Assembly (NCBI RefSeq): GCF_042649045.1
Contig: NZ_JBHSEF010000026.1
Coordinates: 124,001-188,000, forward strand
DNA length: 64,000 nt
Reading direction: 5' to 3'
Source: Chryseomicrobium palamuruense
GTDB taxonomy: Bacteria > Bacillota > Bacilli > Bacillales_A > Planococcaceae
In this document: piece after piece, positions 44,338-53,832 of the stretch
Layout of the letters: the number at the start of each line of letters is the position of its first letter
How positions within the stretch are numbered: the first letter of the stretch is position 1
The notes under the pieces: generated by a model
Databases searched by the model: none
What the model was told of the DNA's origin: nothing
Seen by the model: the letters and a program-made list of their open reading frames with translations, nothing else
Made by a program: the position numbers and the translations under genes

Positions 44338-45495
44338 TTGATATTGAATATTTTCAATTAATTTCGTAATTTCTAATTTAGTAGTAGAAAATGAATTGTT
44401 TGAAACTGATAAATCTATATTAATTTTGCAATCTGTTTTAAACTGGTTCAGGTTTGAGATTGATAGTACTATATAATTTGGGGATGTTGGAGATTTCCAA
44501 TCAAGTTTTTCTAACTGTTCGTTTGTTGGAGGAGAAAGAAAACAAATTTTAGTGTTTTCTAATTCAACATTTCTAGCATTTACTTTGTTGTTGAAAGCTA
44601 ACTTATTAACAATAATTGTGGAATTCTTTATTTCTAATTTTCCGCTAGCAGAAGCAGGGAAGTTAAAAAATAAATCATCAGTTATCAACATGAAATTATT
44701 CAATCTAATCTGGTTTGCTTTAAGTTCAATGGTGTCATTAGAATATAATGTATAAGCCGGGGTAGTGAAATTTTGTATTTTAGCTATTTGTATAGTGCCT
44801 TTAGCAAATATGTCGTTTGTGATTGAGTCGTTTCCACTATTACCTTTCAATCGACTTTCTACACATTTGTTTTGTTCAATACAAAAAGTATTAAAAAATT
44901 TATTTAATACGGAATCCGAAGTTACTTTACTTGTCTCTGGTGTTCTAGTGACGCCGAAATTCATGGGTAAAGTAAAAGTAATATCAATTGATTTCTGAGT
45001 TGCTTGCTCTTTACCGAGACTTCGTATAATAAACTGATTATTATTCACATATGAAATCATATTAGTAGAATTAATATAATTTACGGTAGCAATTTTTTCA
45101 AATTTATTAGTTGAAAAGTTGAAAATTTGTATTTCTATTGGATTATTTACTCGATTGAATTTATTGTAAAGAGTTTTAGTGAATGACTGTAATAGTGATA
45201 ACTTGGAATTGATAATTGCTTGGTTAAACTGCTGGTTTGTCCAACTTTCGTTCACTCTTACTAAGTTATATAGTTCATTTTGTGTTTTTAAAAAAAAACT
45301 CTGATAAGTTTCTTTACTATATTCAACTCCCATTTCTGAATACGCACCTGAAACTATTTGATTATCTGTTTTAACTACCTGCTTCGCCTGATTCATAGAA
45401 GCCATTGTAAACGTAGTCGTTATCATAATAAGTAAAACGACTAGAACAAGAGTGATGAGCAGTGTATAACCACGATTTGATGTAATGTACTTCAT
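44335..45495 (-). CDS. PilX/GspK-like minor prepilin family protein
   Basis: The 386-residue protein has a short basic leader and one hydrophobic N-terminal helix: RGYTLLITLVLVVLLIMITT. Cleavage is expected after Gly9. Residue 5 after the cut is Ile, not the Glu of ordinary pilins; lack of Glu5 is a known trait of PilX/GspK tip proteins. The ectodomain is long, rich in Asn, Ser and Thr, and has a Cys pair region (CIEQNKCVESR). The gene is visibly AT-rich compared with its neighbours. GGGAGG precedes the ATG. It is the last of three minus-strand prepilin genes; 198 bases separate it from the previous one. Confidence 0.75.
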   Translation of the reverse strand: MKYITSNRGYTLLITLVLVVLLIMITTTFTMASMNQAKQVVKTDNQIVSGAYSEMGVEYSKETYQSFFLKTQNELYNLVRVNESWTNQQFNQAIINSKLSLLQSFTKTLYNKFNRVNNPIEIQIFNFSTNKFEKIATVNYINSTNMISYVNNNQFIIRSLGKEQATQKSIDITFTLPMNFGVTRTPETSKVTSDSVLNKFFNTFCIEQNKCVESRLKGNSGNDSITNDIFAKGTIQIAKIQNFTTPAYTLYSNDTIELKANQIRLNNFMLITDDLFFNFPASASGKLEIKNSTIIVNKLAFNNKVNARNVELENTKICFLSPPTNEQLEKLDWKSPTSPNYIVLSISNLNQFKTDCKINIDLSVSNNSFSTTKLEITKLIENIQYQ

Positions 45496-45693
45496 ATGAA
45501 TTGGCCTCCCAGAAAATCTAACCTAAAATAAGTATACAGGCTTCGACAAAACTTGCCAATCTTCGAATAGATATCCTCACTTATTCCATTAATTAAGCGG
45601 CACTTGCCACCGTTAAAAAAGGGTGACTTATTTAGGTAAAATTTTAAATTACAACAAATCATCCTTCTAAAAAAGACCTCATCTTGAGTTCCT

Positions 45694-46188
45694 TTAGTTT
45701 GCTGTTAGTTTTGAGAGACGAGTACTTAAAGTATAGTTAATTGTCTCAATATCTTTAAACGCACTAGACAGATCAATTTTAACTTCCATATTAATTCTGT
45801 TATTACCAATTGAATTAGAAATTAGACCATTAAGCGTCCTATTACAAGGAGATATGAGTTGATGTGGCGCTGAATCAACTAAACTGTATGTGATTCCATT
45901 ACGTTTGGAAATCGTTTCTTTTGAACAAGAACCACCTTTATAAATTGTTAATGCACCATTTTCAATGGTGAGAGCGTGAATTGTGTTTTTTGTATGCTCG
46001 GCTTGCAATTTCGCCAAAATTACATTTGCTTCTTGTTGCAACGTTTGTTCAGTAACAGCGTAAGTATTATAATCAATTGTTTGAAAGAAGAATCGCCAGA
46101 TAATAACTGTTAAAAAGCTTACGATTACGATGGCTGCTAAAATTTCTACTAATGTTATTCCTTTTTGATTATGGATAGACGAGTTCAT
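45694..46188 (-). CDS. Type IV minor prepilin (PilW-like)
   Basis: The 164-residue protein has a class III prepilin signal, NQKG-ITLVEILAAIVIVSFL, with cleavage after Gly and Glu at +5. A short ectodomain contains two cysteines (GGSCSKE and ISPCNR) that may form a disulfide. Its start overlaps the end of the upstream prepilin gene by 20 bases, and GGAGGG lies in front of the ATG. The prepilin peptidase at 56260 is the likely processing enzyme. The exact PilW/PilJ label is not certain. Confidence 0.82.
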   Translation of the reverse strand: MNSSIHNQKGITLVEILAAIVIVSFLTVIIWRFFFQTIDYNTYAVTEQTLQQEANVILAKLQAEHTKNTIHALTIENGALTIYKGGSCSKETISKRNGITYSLVDSAPHQLISPCNRTLNGLISNSIGNNRINMEVKIDLSSAFKDIETINYTLSTRLSKLTAN

Positions 46189-46621
46189 TGAGATTGCCCT
46201 CCACTAAATAGCCATAATTGGTTGCACGTATTGTATCATCTTTATAAATATGAATAGTCGTTTCAAACAAATTCAATCCATCAACAAATTGATTATCGAC
46301 TATAATCAAAGCGGTAAGTGGTGAATAGGAAGAATCGATGATGTATAAATGATCTTGGGGTATTTCAACTCCTCGAAACATTTCATTAGGTCCTGCAACT
46401 CTTACTTCATATCCACTTGTCTCATAATAAGAACTTTTTGCTTTAACCAATACATCCTTCGCCACCGCAACAGCATCTAAACTTTGCTCATTCACATCGT
46501 TTGTTCGAAACATATTTGGAAAGATACTTAGCGATAAGGTAATAACTACTGCTAGCAGTACAACAGATGCTAAAACTTCTACTAACGTAAATCCTCTCGA
46601 ATTCAGAAAATTTCTTAACAT
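46169..46621 (-). CDS. Type IV minor prepilin (PilV-like)
   Basis: The 150-residue protein begins MLRNFLNSRG-FTLVEVLASVV, with a 10-residue basic leader, cleavage after Gly and Glu at +5. The ectodomain has no cysteine. It is the first gene of the minus-strand prepilin unit and is divergent from the VanW-like gene; the 222 bases between them must hold both promoters. GGGGGTG precedes the ATG. Confidence 0.82.
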   Translation of the reverse strand: MLRNFLNSRGFTLVEVLASVVLLAVVITLSLSIFPNMFRTNDVNEQSLDAVAVAKDVLVKAKSSYYETSGYEVRVAGPNEMFRGVEIPQDHLYIIDSSYSPLTALIIVDNQFVDGLNLFETTIHIYKDDTIRATNYGYLVEGNLNELVYP

Positions 46622-46843
46622 CTATTGCACCCCCGTTCAAATCACTTTATACTTTCATCATATCAAACGTATCAAAAGAATGAAACAAAGGAAGATTCTG
46701 TTGCATAAATTTCATATATTCCACCAAAAGACATATTCAATGTAATAGAAATAACGTTACAATGATGATAAAGATAATGAATATATGATTTTTCGACTAT
46801 AAAAATAGTTAGTCAATATTCCAACAAAGGGTGAGGAAATAGT

Positions 46844-48238
46844 ATGAAATCATTTAAATATTTACTGACCATACTACTTGCATTACTATTATTATCTCCA
46901 TTTGTTGCTGCAGACGAATTTCTTCACACGCTTGGTGGAGAGGTTGCTCCTAGTTTAGATAAACAAGAATTATCTAGCTTTATTACAAATGAAGTTGCGA
47001 TTTGGAGCGATTCGGCATCTGTTCAATTGAATGCAAATCATCCCAATCTTGAAGTTACGCCAAATGATTTTCAATTTAATATAGAGAGTTCAGTCCAGCA
47101 GTTTCTTGATAAAGCAGATGTACCATGGTACGCGTTTTGGAAGAGAAAACAAGAAGTACATCAACCACTTGTTGTAACGATAAGTGATCGTCTCACAGAG
47201 GCTCTTGATCTAGATCCTTCCATAGATATGGTGCAATCGAGTAATGAACTACATTTGAAAGCAAGTGTATTAAGTGATGAACCTATCCAATTAGTAGCAA
47301 GTAATATTTCGACATCGGATATGGAACGTTTTTCATTTGTTCATGTACAAACAGGGTTATCTGCAGCGGAGCTTCTAACAGTCAGCGAACTATTAAATGA
47401 TCACACTTTGCAACCTCAAGAAGAATTTTCATTACTAACTATATTAAATGGAGCTGCAGCGCCTATTAGTGAAGAGACGGCGAATTTTGTCGCATCTATG
47501 TTCTATATCGCTGTTTTACAGTCAGAATTCGAGATTTTAGAACGTCACTCACAAGGAATTGTCCCAAATTATACGACTCTAGGCTTAGAGGCGATGATTA
47601 GTGAAAAACTTGTTCGAGATTTTAAGTTTAAAAATACGTTTGATTCGCCGGTAACGATTAATGTAATTCATAATGCAGGGGTTTTCTTAGTAGAATTTTA
47701 TACACTTGCACCCGACTCCAACGCTCGATACGAGGTAGGTTCAAGAGAAGAGATAGAACCAAAGCGAATTGAACGACTCGTGGCGGATTTAAGTTATGGG
47801 GCTGAGCGGAAAATTGAAACGGGTAGAAGTGGATGGCGGGTAACTACATATCGGACTATCTCATCATCAACTGGATCATTTGAAACGCAAGAAGTTGTCG
47901 CGCGGGATTATTATCCACCTGTACATAATGTTTATGAAGTTTCGTCACAACTACCCCCGGAAGTGGTAGTGACACCTACAGATGGTCAAACAACGGGGGA
48001 TGGATCAATAGGAACAGATGGAACGACACCTGGAACTGATACTCCAACGGATGGAACGGCTCGATCCGGGTCAGGTGATGGAGGGGGTACTTCTCAGGGT
48101 GGAACTACCGGGGATAACACGAGTAACAATGGAGTTGGTTCTGGAGGAAGTTCTTCAGACGGATCGAATTCTAATGGAGGTTTATCAGGAGACGGGTCGA
48201 ATAATGGCTATGATAAAGGTGGAAATAAAATTAATTAG
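46844..48238 (+). CDS. Secreted VanW-like protein with low-complexity tail
   Basis: The 464-residue protein has a signal peptide (KYLLTILLALLLLSPFVAA, cleavage after AADE or nearby). The middle contains a VanW-like segment (PQEEFSLLTILNG; GIVPNYTTLGLEAMI; KFKNTFDSPVTINVIHNAG) followed by a G5-like region with RKIETGRSGWRVTTYRTI. From about residue 382 the tail is only Gly, Ser, Thr, Asp and Asn. It is the first gene of the pilus operon, 15 bases before pilB, so a surface role linked to pilus assembly or display is inferred. VanW function itself is unknown. Confidence 0.75.
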   Translation: MKSFKYLLTILLALLLLSPFVAADEFLHTLGGEVAPSLDKQELSSFITNEVAIWSDSASVQLNANHPNLEVTPNDFQFNIESSVQQFLDKADVPWYAFWKRKQEVHQPLVVTISDRLTEALDLDPSIDMVQSSNELHLKASVLSDEPIQLVASNISTSDMERFSFVHVQTGLSAAELLTVSELLNDHTLQPQEEFSLLTILNGAAAPISEETANFVASMFYIAVLQSEFEILERHSQGIVPNYTTLGLEAMISEKLVRDFKFKNTFDSPVTINVIHNAGVFLVEFYTLAPDSNARYEVGSREEIEPKRIERLVADLSYGAERKIETGRSGWRVTTYRTISSSTGSFETQEVVARDYYPPVHNVYEVSSQLPPEVVVTPTDGQTTGDGSIGTDGTTPGTDTPTDGTARSGSGDGGGTSQGGTTGDNTSNNGVGSGGSSSDGSNSNGGLSGDGSNNGYDKGGNKIN

Positions 48239-48253
48239 AAAGGGGTGCTCACG

Positions 48254-49918
48254 ATGCGGGTAAATTCACGAAAACGTTTAGGTGATATGCTTGTCGATGC
48301 TGGCATGATTACTCATGAACAGCTTGAATATGGACTTCAAAATAAGTTGCCAACTGAAAAGCTTGGAGATTACTTCATTCGTGAGAACCTTATTACTGAA
48401 CAACAATTAATCGAAGTTTTGGAGATGCAACTCGGTATTCCTCACGTGAACCTAACACAGTATCCGATAGATCCTGAACTGACGGCTTTGGTTCCAAAAG
48501 AATTAGCAAAACGATTACTCGTTTTACCGATTAAAAGGGAACGAAATAAATTGCTACTCGCGATGTCGGATCCAATGGATTATTTTGCAATTGAAGAGGT
48601 CAGGATGTCTACAGGTCTTCAAATTGAACCAGCAATTGCAGCGAAATATGATCTATTACGGATGCTCACGAAATTTTACGACTTGAAAGAAACAATGGAT
48701 ATGTCACTGCAAGACATTATTCCCCAAGACATTGATGACGAGAATCAAATCATGGATTTAGACTCACCAATCGTTAACTTAGTAAATCAACTGATAGGTA
48801 ACGCCGTTACACAACGGGCATCAGATATCCACTTTGATCCACAAGAAACGGATTTCCGGGTTCGTTATCGTATTGATGGGGTGCTTCACTTAGAACGAGC
48901 CTTACCTAAATATATTCAAAACGTTATATTGGCACGTATTAAAATTATGGCGAATTTAAATATCACTGAGCATCGTATTCCCCAAGATGGTCGGATCAAG
49001 CAAAATATCAACATGAAACCTGTCGATATCCGAGTTTCCACTTTACCAACTATTTACGGTGAAAAAGTTGTAATGCGGGTACTTGATCTGACAAATGCGA
49101 TTAATGATATTAGTAAGCTGGGCTTTAGTGACGACAACTTAAAATGTTTTAAGAAAATGTTGAAGCGTCCAAACGGGATCGTCTTGATTACCGGCCCAAC
49201 TGGATCAGGGAAATCCTCGACTTTATATGCTGGTCTAAATCGATTAAATGAAGATGAAGTGAACATCATAACAGTTGAAGATCCAGTCGAGTATCAATTA
49301 GAAGGTATCAATCAGATTCAAGTAAAAGAAGAGGTCGGGCTAACATTTGCGGCAGGACTTCGTTCGATTCTACGGCAAGATCCAGATATCGTCATGATTG
49401 GGGAAATTCGAGATTTAGAAACGGCACAAATTGCTGTTCGGGCTTCTCTAACAGGACACTTAGTATTAAGTACCCTTCATACAAATTCTGCTGTTGAGTC
49501 AGTCTCTCGTTTGCGTGATATGGGTATTGAACAGTTTCTAATTGCTTCTTCACTCGTAGGAGTTATTTCACAGCGACTCGTCCGCCGTGTGTGTCGAGAC
49601 TGTGCTGTGAAGGAACCTGTATCTACTCGAGAGAAAGAATTATTTAGTGAGAATGGTATCGAAATTCATGAAGTCGTTAGAGGGGTAGGTTGTCCTGCGT
49701 GTAACAATACAGGATATCGTGGTCGGTTAGCAGTTCACGAAGTTTTGGAAGTAGATGATGATATTCGTTCAATGGTAATGGAAGGAAAGAGCCAGCGTGA
49801 AATTATGCGGTACATGAAAACAGCTGGTATGAAAACTCTTCTCCAGGATGGTATGGAAAAAGTCGCTCAAGGGATTACCACGACAGAAGAAGTATTTAGG
49901 GTCGCAACACTTGATTAA
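48254..49918 (+). CDS. pilB: Type IV pilus extension ATPase PilB with MshEN domain
   Basis: The 554-residue GspE/PilB ATPase powers pilin polymerisation. The N terminus carries two tandem repeats, RLGDMLVDAGMITHEQLEYG and KLGDYFIRENLITEQQLIEV, the pattern of the MshEN domain that binds c-di-GMP. The ATPase core has Walker A GPTGSGKSSTLYA near residue 314, the Asp and His boxes (TVEDPVEYQLEGINQIQV; HLVLSTLHTNSAVESVSRL) and Walker B ILRQDPDIVMIGEIRD. The metal-binding cysteines are CRDC (446) and CPAC (480). The ATG at 48254 is spaced from AAAGGGG. Confidence 0.94.
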   Translation: MRVNSRKRLGDMLVDAGMITHEQLEYGLQNKLPTEKLGDYFIRENLITEQQLIEVLEMQLGIPHVNLTQYPIDPELTALVPKELAKRLLVLPIKRERNKLLLAMSDPMDYFAIEEVRMSTGLQIEPAIAAKYDLLRMLTKFYDLKETMDMSLQDIIPQDIDDENQIMDLDSPIVNLVNQLIGNAVTQRASDIHFDPQETDFRVRYRIDGVLHLERALPKYIQNVILARIKIMANLNITEHRIPQDGRIKQNINMKPVDIRVSTLPTIYGEKVVMRVLDLTNAINDISKLGFSDDNLKCFKKMLKRPNGIVLITGPTGSGKSSTLYAGLNRLNEDEVNIITVEDPVEYQLEGINQIQVKEEVGLTFAAGLRSILRQDPDIVMIGEIRDLETAQIAVRASLTGHLVLSTLHTNSAVESVSRLRDMGIEQFLIASSLVGVISQRLVRRVCRDCAVKEPVSTREKELFSENGIEIHEVVRGVGCPACNNTGYRGRLAVHEVLEVDDDIRSMVMEGKSQREIMRYMKTAGMKTLLQDGMEKVAQGITTTEEVFRVATLD

Positions 49919-49933
49919 AAGGAGGTGGCATAC

Positions 49934-50974
49934 TTGGTCTATTCAATTCTGGATTTATTAAATACAAGTTACGAACAAAATATCTCTGACTTACATATTA
50001 CAGTCGGTGTGCCGCCCATGTTTCGTAAACATGGTAAATTGATTCCGGGTGGGGAAGTTACATTAACTGAAGAAATGACAGCGCATATGGTCAATGAAAT
50101 TCTTCCACTTGATAAACAACAAGAGTTTGCAGAACGAGGAGAAACCGACTTCGGATTTGCGTTAGGCGACAAATGTCGCTTCCGTATCAATGCCTACCAT
50201 CAACAAAAACGAGTAGCGTTAGCAGCGCGTCAAATCTCTAATAAAATTCCAACACTTGAGCAGCTTAATATGCCTAAGGTGTTATACGATTTGGCTGAAC
50301 GTCCGCAAGGATTGATTCTGGTCACTGGTCCAACAGGTTCTGGAAAGTCAACAACACTCGCAGCGATGATTGATCATATAAATCGCACGACGAGTCGCCA
50401 TATTTTAACTCTTGAAGATCCAATAGAATATGTACATCCGCATAACCAATCCATCGTGAATCAACGTGAAATTGGAGCCGACTCTCAAACCTTTGCCAAT
50501 GCATTGCGTGCCGCACTTCGACAAGATCCTGATGTCATCCTGGTTGGTGAGATGCGTGACCTCGAAACCATCTCGACGGCTATTACTGCAGCAGAGACAG
50601 GACACTTGGTTATGGGTACGTTACATACAAGTTCCGCACCGACAACAATTGATCGTATCATAGATGTCTTTCCGCCTTTTCAACAAGGGCAGATACGAAT
50701 CCAACTCGGAAATGTTTTACAAGGAATTGTTTCCCAGCGATTATTTGTGAATAGTTCAGGGAATGGCCGAGTCGCAGCTACTGAGATACTAGTGTCTACA
50801 CCGGCTGTATCCAACTTGATTCGAAATGAAAAAGTTCACCAGATTCAAAACGTCATGCAAACGAGTCGCGCGCTTGGCATGCATACTCTCGAGGCAAATA
50901 TTCAAGAACTCATTACTAAAGGGTCGATTAAATACGAAGATGCAAAACCATATTTGCCAGTGGGTGAGTATTGA
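49934..50974 (+). CDS. pilT: Type IV pilus retraction ATPase PilT
   Basis: The 346-residue ATPase drives pilus retraction and twitching. It starts near DLLNTSYEQNISDLHITVG; Walker A GPTGSGKSTTLAAMI lies near residue 132, the Asp box ILTLEDPIEYVH, Walker B LRQDPDVILVGEMRDLET, the His box TGHLVMGTLHTSSA, and the AIRNLIRE-like helix reads AVSNLIRNEKVHQI near the C terminus. The start is TTG 49934, 7 bases after AAGGAGGT; a GTG at 49925 overlaps that site. It overlaps pilC by one base. Confidence 0.94.
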   Translation: MVYSILDLLNTSYEQNISDLHITVGVPPMFRKHGKLIPGGEVTLTEEMTAHMVNEILPLDKQQEFAERGETDFGFALGDKCRFRINAYHQQKRVALAARQISNKIPTLEQLNMPKVLYDLAERPQGLILVTGPTGSGKSTTLAAMIDHINRTTSRHILTLEDPIEYVHPHNQSIVNQREIGADSQTFANALRAALRQDPDVILVGEMRDLETISTAITAAETGHLVMGTLHTSSAPTTIDRIIDVFPPFQQGQIRIQLGNVLQGIVSQRLFVNSSGNGRVAATEILVSTPAVSNLIRNEKVHQIQNVMQTSRALGMHTLEANIQELITKGSIKYEDAKPYLPVGEY

Positions 50975-52179
50975 TGGTTGTTTTTCGATATCATGGACGA
51001 TCTATTGAAGGTCAGCTGAAACGAGGAACGGTTGAAGCCGCAACGAGAGCTCAAGCGGTCCAAAAGTTACGTGAAATGAAGATTAATCCTCGTGAGGTGG
51101 AAGAATCAAAGTCGATTTTGCATAAAGAATTAGCAATTGGGACGAAAGTAAAAACGCAAGACTTTGTCATTTATACACGACAGTTTGCTACCCTGATTCG
51201 GGCAGGCGTTTCCATTGTGGAATCCACACGAATTTTAGCAGATCAAACAAAATCGAAACCTCTTAAGAAAGCTTTAAATAACGTAGAGGAAGATGTTCGC
51301 TCAGGTCTTACATTTTCAGATGCAGCAGCTAAATATCCGAACGTTTTTCCAGCCGTGTTTGTCAATATGATTCGAGCTGGGGAAGCGACAGGAAATCTAG
51401 ATACCTCTCTTGACCGACTAGCCATGTCTCTTGAGAAGCAGTATGCGATTAAGAAAAAAGTTCAATCGACTTTAACATATCCAGTTATCTTACTCATTTT
51501 AACGTTTGGAGTAGCGGGATTCTTGATGCTAACGGTTGTTCCACAGTTTGTGGATATGTTCAACGACATGGGGGCAGAGCTACCTACCATTACGAAAGTG
51601 GTAATGGCGATTAGTGAAGTACTCCAATCAAGTTGGTACATTGTTTTACTTATAATAGCAGCTGCTGTCGGGATATTTATATGGCTGTTTAAAAACAATA
51701 AGCAGTTCAACTTTAGTGTCTACTACGCCATCATGAGAATGCCAGTGTTTGGCCAATTAATACAAAAATCTTCTATTGCTAGGGTTACTAGAACACTATC
51801 TTCATTATTCAGTTCGTCCGTACCAATTTTACAAGCATTAGTCATTGTTGAAAAAGTTTCAGGTAACCCTGTGATTGGGAAAGTACTATTAGAGGCTAAA
51901 CGAAGTCTAGAAAAAGGTAGTACGTTAACCGCACCACTTCAAGCAAGCTGGATTTTCCCTCCACTTGTCACGCAGATGACGCAGATTGGAGAACAGACGG
52001 GTTCTCTAGATTACATGCTTGAAAAGGTAGCAATTTTTTATGAAGAAGAAGTAGATCGGACAGTAGATACACTAAAGTCATTGATTGAACCACTTATGAT
52101 TTTATTCTTAGCTTTTATAGTGGGGGGAATTGTTATGGCGATAATGATTCCGATGTTTAGTCTATATGAACAAATGTAA
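50974..52179 (+). CDS. pilC: Type IV pilus inner-membrane platform protein PilC
   Basis: The 401-residue GspF-family protein has two copies of the T2SSF cytoplasmic domain and three membrane helices (about residues 167-190, 218-240 and 370-392). Diagnostic segments are TRQFATLIRAGVSIVESTRI, MIRAGEATGNLDTSLDRLA and the repeat MTQIGEQTGSLDYMLEKVA. It connects the PilB/PilT motors to the growing pilus. Its ATG overlaps the pilT stop (ATGA arrangement). Confidence 0.94.
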   Translation: MVVFRYHGRSIEGQLKRGTVEAATRAQAVQKLREMKINPREVEESKSILHKELAIGTKVKTQDFVIYTRQFATLIRAGVSIVESTRILADQTKSKPLKKALNNVEEDVRSGLTFSDAAAKYPNVFPAVFVNMIRAGEATGNLDTSLDRLAMSLEKQYAIKKKVQSTLTYPVILLILTFGVAGFLMLTVVPQFVDMFNDMGAELPTITKVVMAISEVLQSSWYIVLLIIAAAVGIFIWLFKNNKQFNFSVYYAIMRMPVFGQLIQKSSIARVTRTLSSLFSSSVPILQALVIVEKVSGNPVIGKVLLEAKRSLEKGSTLTAPLQASWIFPPLVTQMTQIGEQTGSLDYMLEKVAIFYEEEVDRTVDTLKSLIEPLMILFLAFIVGGIVMAIMIPMFSLYEQM

Positions 52180-52268
52180 TAGATTTTATTCTGCTTAAGG
52201 AGGTGAAAACTATGAATGAAAATATACATGAATCACAACAAATAAACACAATGAGGGAGGACTCATCC

Positions 52269-52748
52269 ATGAAAAAATTACTTAAAAAACGCTTAAATCA
52301 AAAAGGTTTAACACTGATTGAGCTATTAGCTGTAATTGTAATTTTAGCTATTGTTGCTGCGATTGCTGTACCTGCTATTGGGAATTTAATTAGTGAATCT
52401 AGAGACAAAGCAATCTTAGCTGAAGCATCTAATATTTTGTCTGGTGCAAAAATAGCTAAGACTTCTGGAGATTGTGACCCTTCTCTAACCAGTACAGGGG
52501 TAGCTCCAGCGGCAAATACCGTAGGTCCATGCGAAAAAACAAATCCAGCAATGGCTAAGTATGTAGAAGGTATTGACTCAACTGCTACTTATTATGTGAA
52601 AGAAACAAGCCCAGGGATTTGGGAAATTACTTTTTCTAGACTAAGTCAATTAGAAAACACTGTAGCAGGAGTAACAAATAGTGGAACTAATAATGCTATT
52701 ACAGATACTGTAATAACTGAAACTGAATTAAATACCGCATTAGATTAA
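52269..52748 (+). CDS. pilA: Major type IV pilin (PilA-like prepilin)
   Basis: The 159-residue product has a basic leader and prepilin site, LKKRLNQKG-LTLIELLAVI, with Glu at +5, followed by the long hydrophobic alpha-1 (VILAIVAAIAVPAIGNLI). The ectodomain is small with two cysteines (GDCDPS and GPCEKT), a probable disulfide. GAGGGAGGA precedes ATG 52269. A second start with an equally strong AAGGAGGTG site exists in frame at 52212 and would add 19 residues to the leader. A hairpin follows the gene. Confidence 0.9.
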   Translation: MKKLLKKRLNQKGLTLIELLAVIVILAIVAAIAVPAIGNLISESRDKAILAEASNILSGAKIAKTSGDCDPSLTSTGVAPAANTVGPCEKTNPAMAKYVEGIDSTATYYVKETSPGIWEITFSRLSQLENTVAGVTNSGTNNAITDTVITETELNTALD

Positions 52749-52762
52749 TCCAACCTTATTTG

Positions 52763-52784
52763 AGGCCAGCCCACCAGCTGGTCT
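52763..52784 (+). terminator. Hairpin between the pilin and pilM (attenuator or mRNA stabiliser)
   Basis: AGGCCAGC and GCTGGTCT pair (one G-U) around the loop CCACCA. No T tract follows, so complete termination is unlikely. Such a hairpin after a pilin gene would raise pilin mRNA relative to downstream genes. Confidence 0.55.
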
Positions 52785-52839
52785 GACATAAGCTTGGAAT
52801 TTCGAGCGAGAGTTGAAGTTTTTCGAGAGGGGTCATGAG

Positions 52840-53832
52840 ATGTTTCGAAAACGAGGCCGCCGTCGAACAGTTTCACTAGATTTACATGAAACGGTTTTGC
52901 GCGCATTAGTTAAGCCCCAAGAAGATGGGGATGAATGGTTGCTGTATGAGGCAGCTGTACCAACCGGCTATGTGGAAGATGATTTAATTAAAGATGAAAT
53001 CGGCTTTTTTGATTGGTTAAAAGAGTGCTTAGTGAAATGGAACTTAAAACGTGATGAAGTTCGTTACTTTGTTCCTGATAGCGCCGTCATGATGAAAGCG
53101 ATTGAGCATCCAGAAAATGTGGAGAGTCATGAATTAAAAGGGTATGTCCAGATGGAACTTGGGCGTTCGATTCAATTGCCATTCGAAAATCCGTTACTGG
53201 ATGTCTATGACCCCATTCCTGGTGATCAGAAGGCAACGGTTTTTGCCGCTCCTGCTGAAGAAGTCATGCGTTTAGCGAATATATTAGAGGATGCAAACCT
53301 TGATCCAATGATTGCGGACATTCGCAGTCTCTCTTCGATTCGCTATTTTGTGCACCACAATTATTTTGAAAAAGATAAAGCGTATATGATTGTTGAATGG
53401 ATGATGACGGGTGTTGTTGTAACCATTTACCGAAATGAGTTTGTAGAATTCCTTCGCTTTCAAGCCTTAGAAAAAGAGAATGGACGATACAAATCTTATG
53501 AAGAAGGCGAAGATGTAGCCTTCCGCTTCGAGGGCGATTTTGAAAGTTATCAATTCCTATTATCTGATCAAGTTGCCGAGCTTGAACGAATGATGACGTT
53601 TTACCGTTTCTCAATACATAAAGGTGACATTGGAATAGATGAGATTCTCTCGTTTGGTGAGTCTCCAGATTTAGAGTACATCGAAATTCAAATGGTTGAA
53701 AATCCATCCTTTCCTAAAGTGACGACCATCAAAGATGCGGATGTTCAAAAAGTTTATTCGGGATTTGGCTCAAGTGACATATCATTAATTGGTCTCGCGC
53801 TAAAGGGGGATGTACATGAATCCAGAGATTAA
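52840..53832 (+). CDS. pilM: Type IV pilus assembly protein PilM
   Basis: The 330-residue actin-like (FtsA/PilM fold) cytoplasmic protein starts MFRKRGRRRTVSLDLHETVL, with the VSLDLHETVLRA strand in the place of the first nucleotide-binding loop. Later segments include YFVPDSAVMMKAIEHPENVE and VFAAPAEEVMRLANILEDAN. It normally binds the N-terminal tail of PilN. Its end overlaps pilN by 17 bases. GAGAGGGG precedes ATG 52840. The family is divergent; context settles the call. Confidence 0.85.
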   Translation: MFRKRGRRRTVSLDLHETVLRALVKPQEDGDEWLLYEAAVPTGYVEDDLIKDEIGFFDWLKECLVKWNLKRDEVRYFVPDSAVMMKAIEHPENVESHELKGYVQMELGRSIQLPFENPLLDVYDPIPGDQKATVFAAPAEEVMRLANILEDANLDPMIADIRSLSSIRYFVHHNYFEKDKAYMIVEWMMTGVVVTIYRNEFVEFLRFQALEKENGRYKSYEEGEDVAFRFEGDFESYQFLLSDQVAELERMMTFYRFSIHKGDIGIDEILSFGESPDLEYIEIQMVENPSFPKVTTIKDADVQKVYSGFGSSDISLIGLALKGDVHESRD

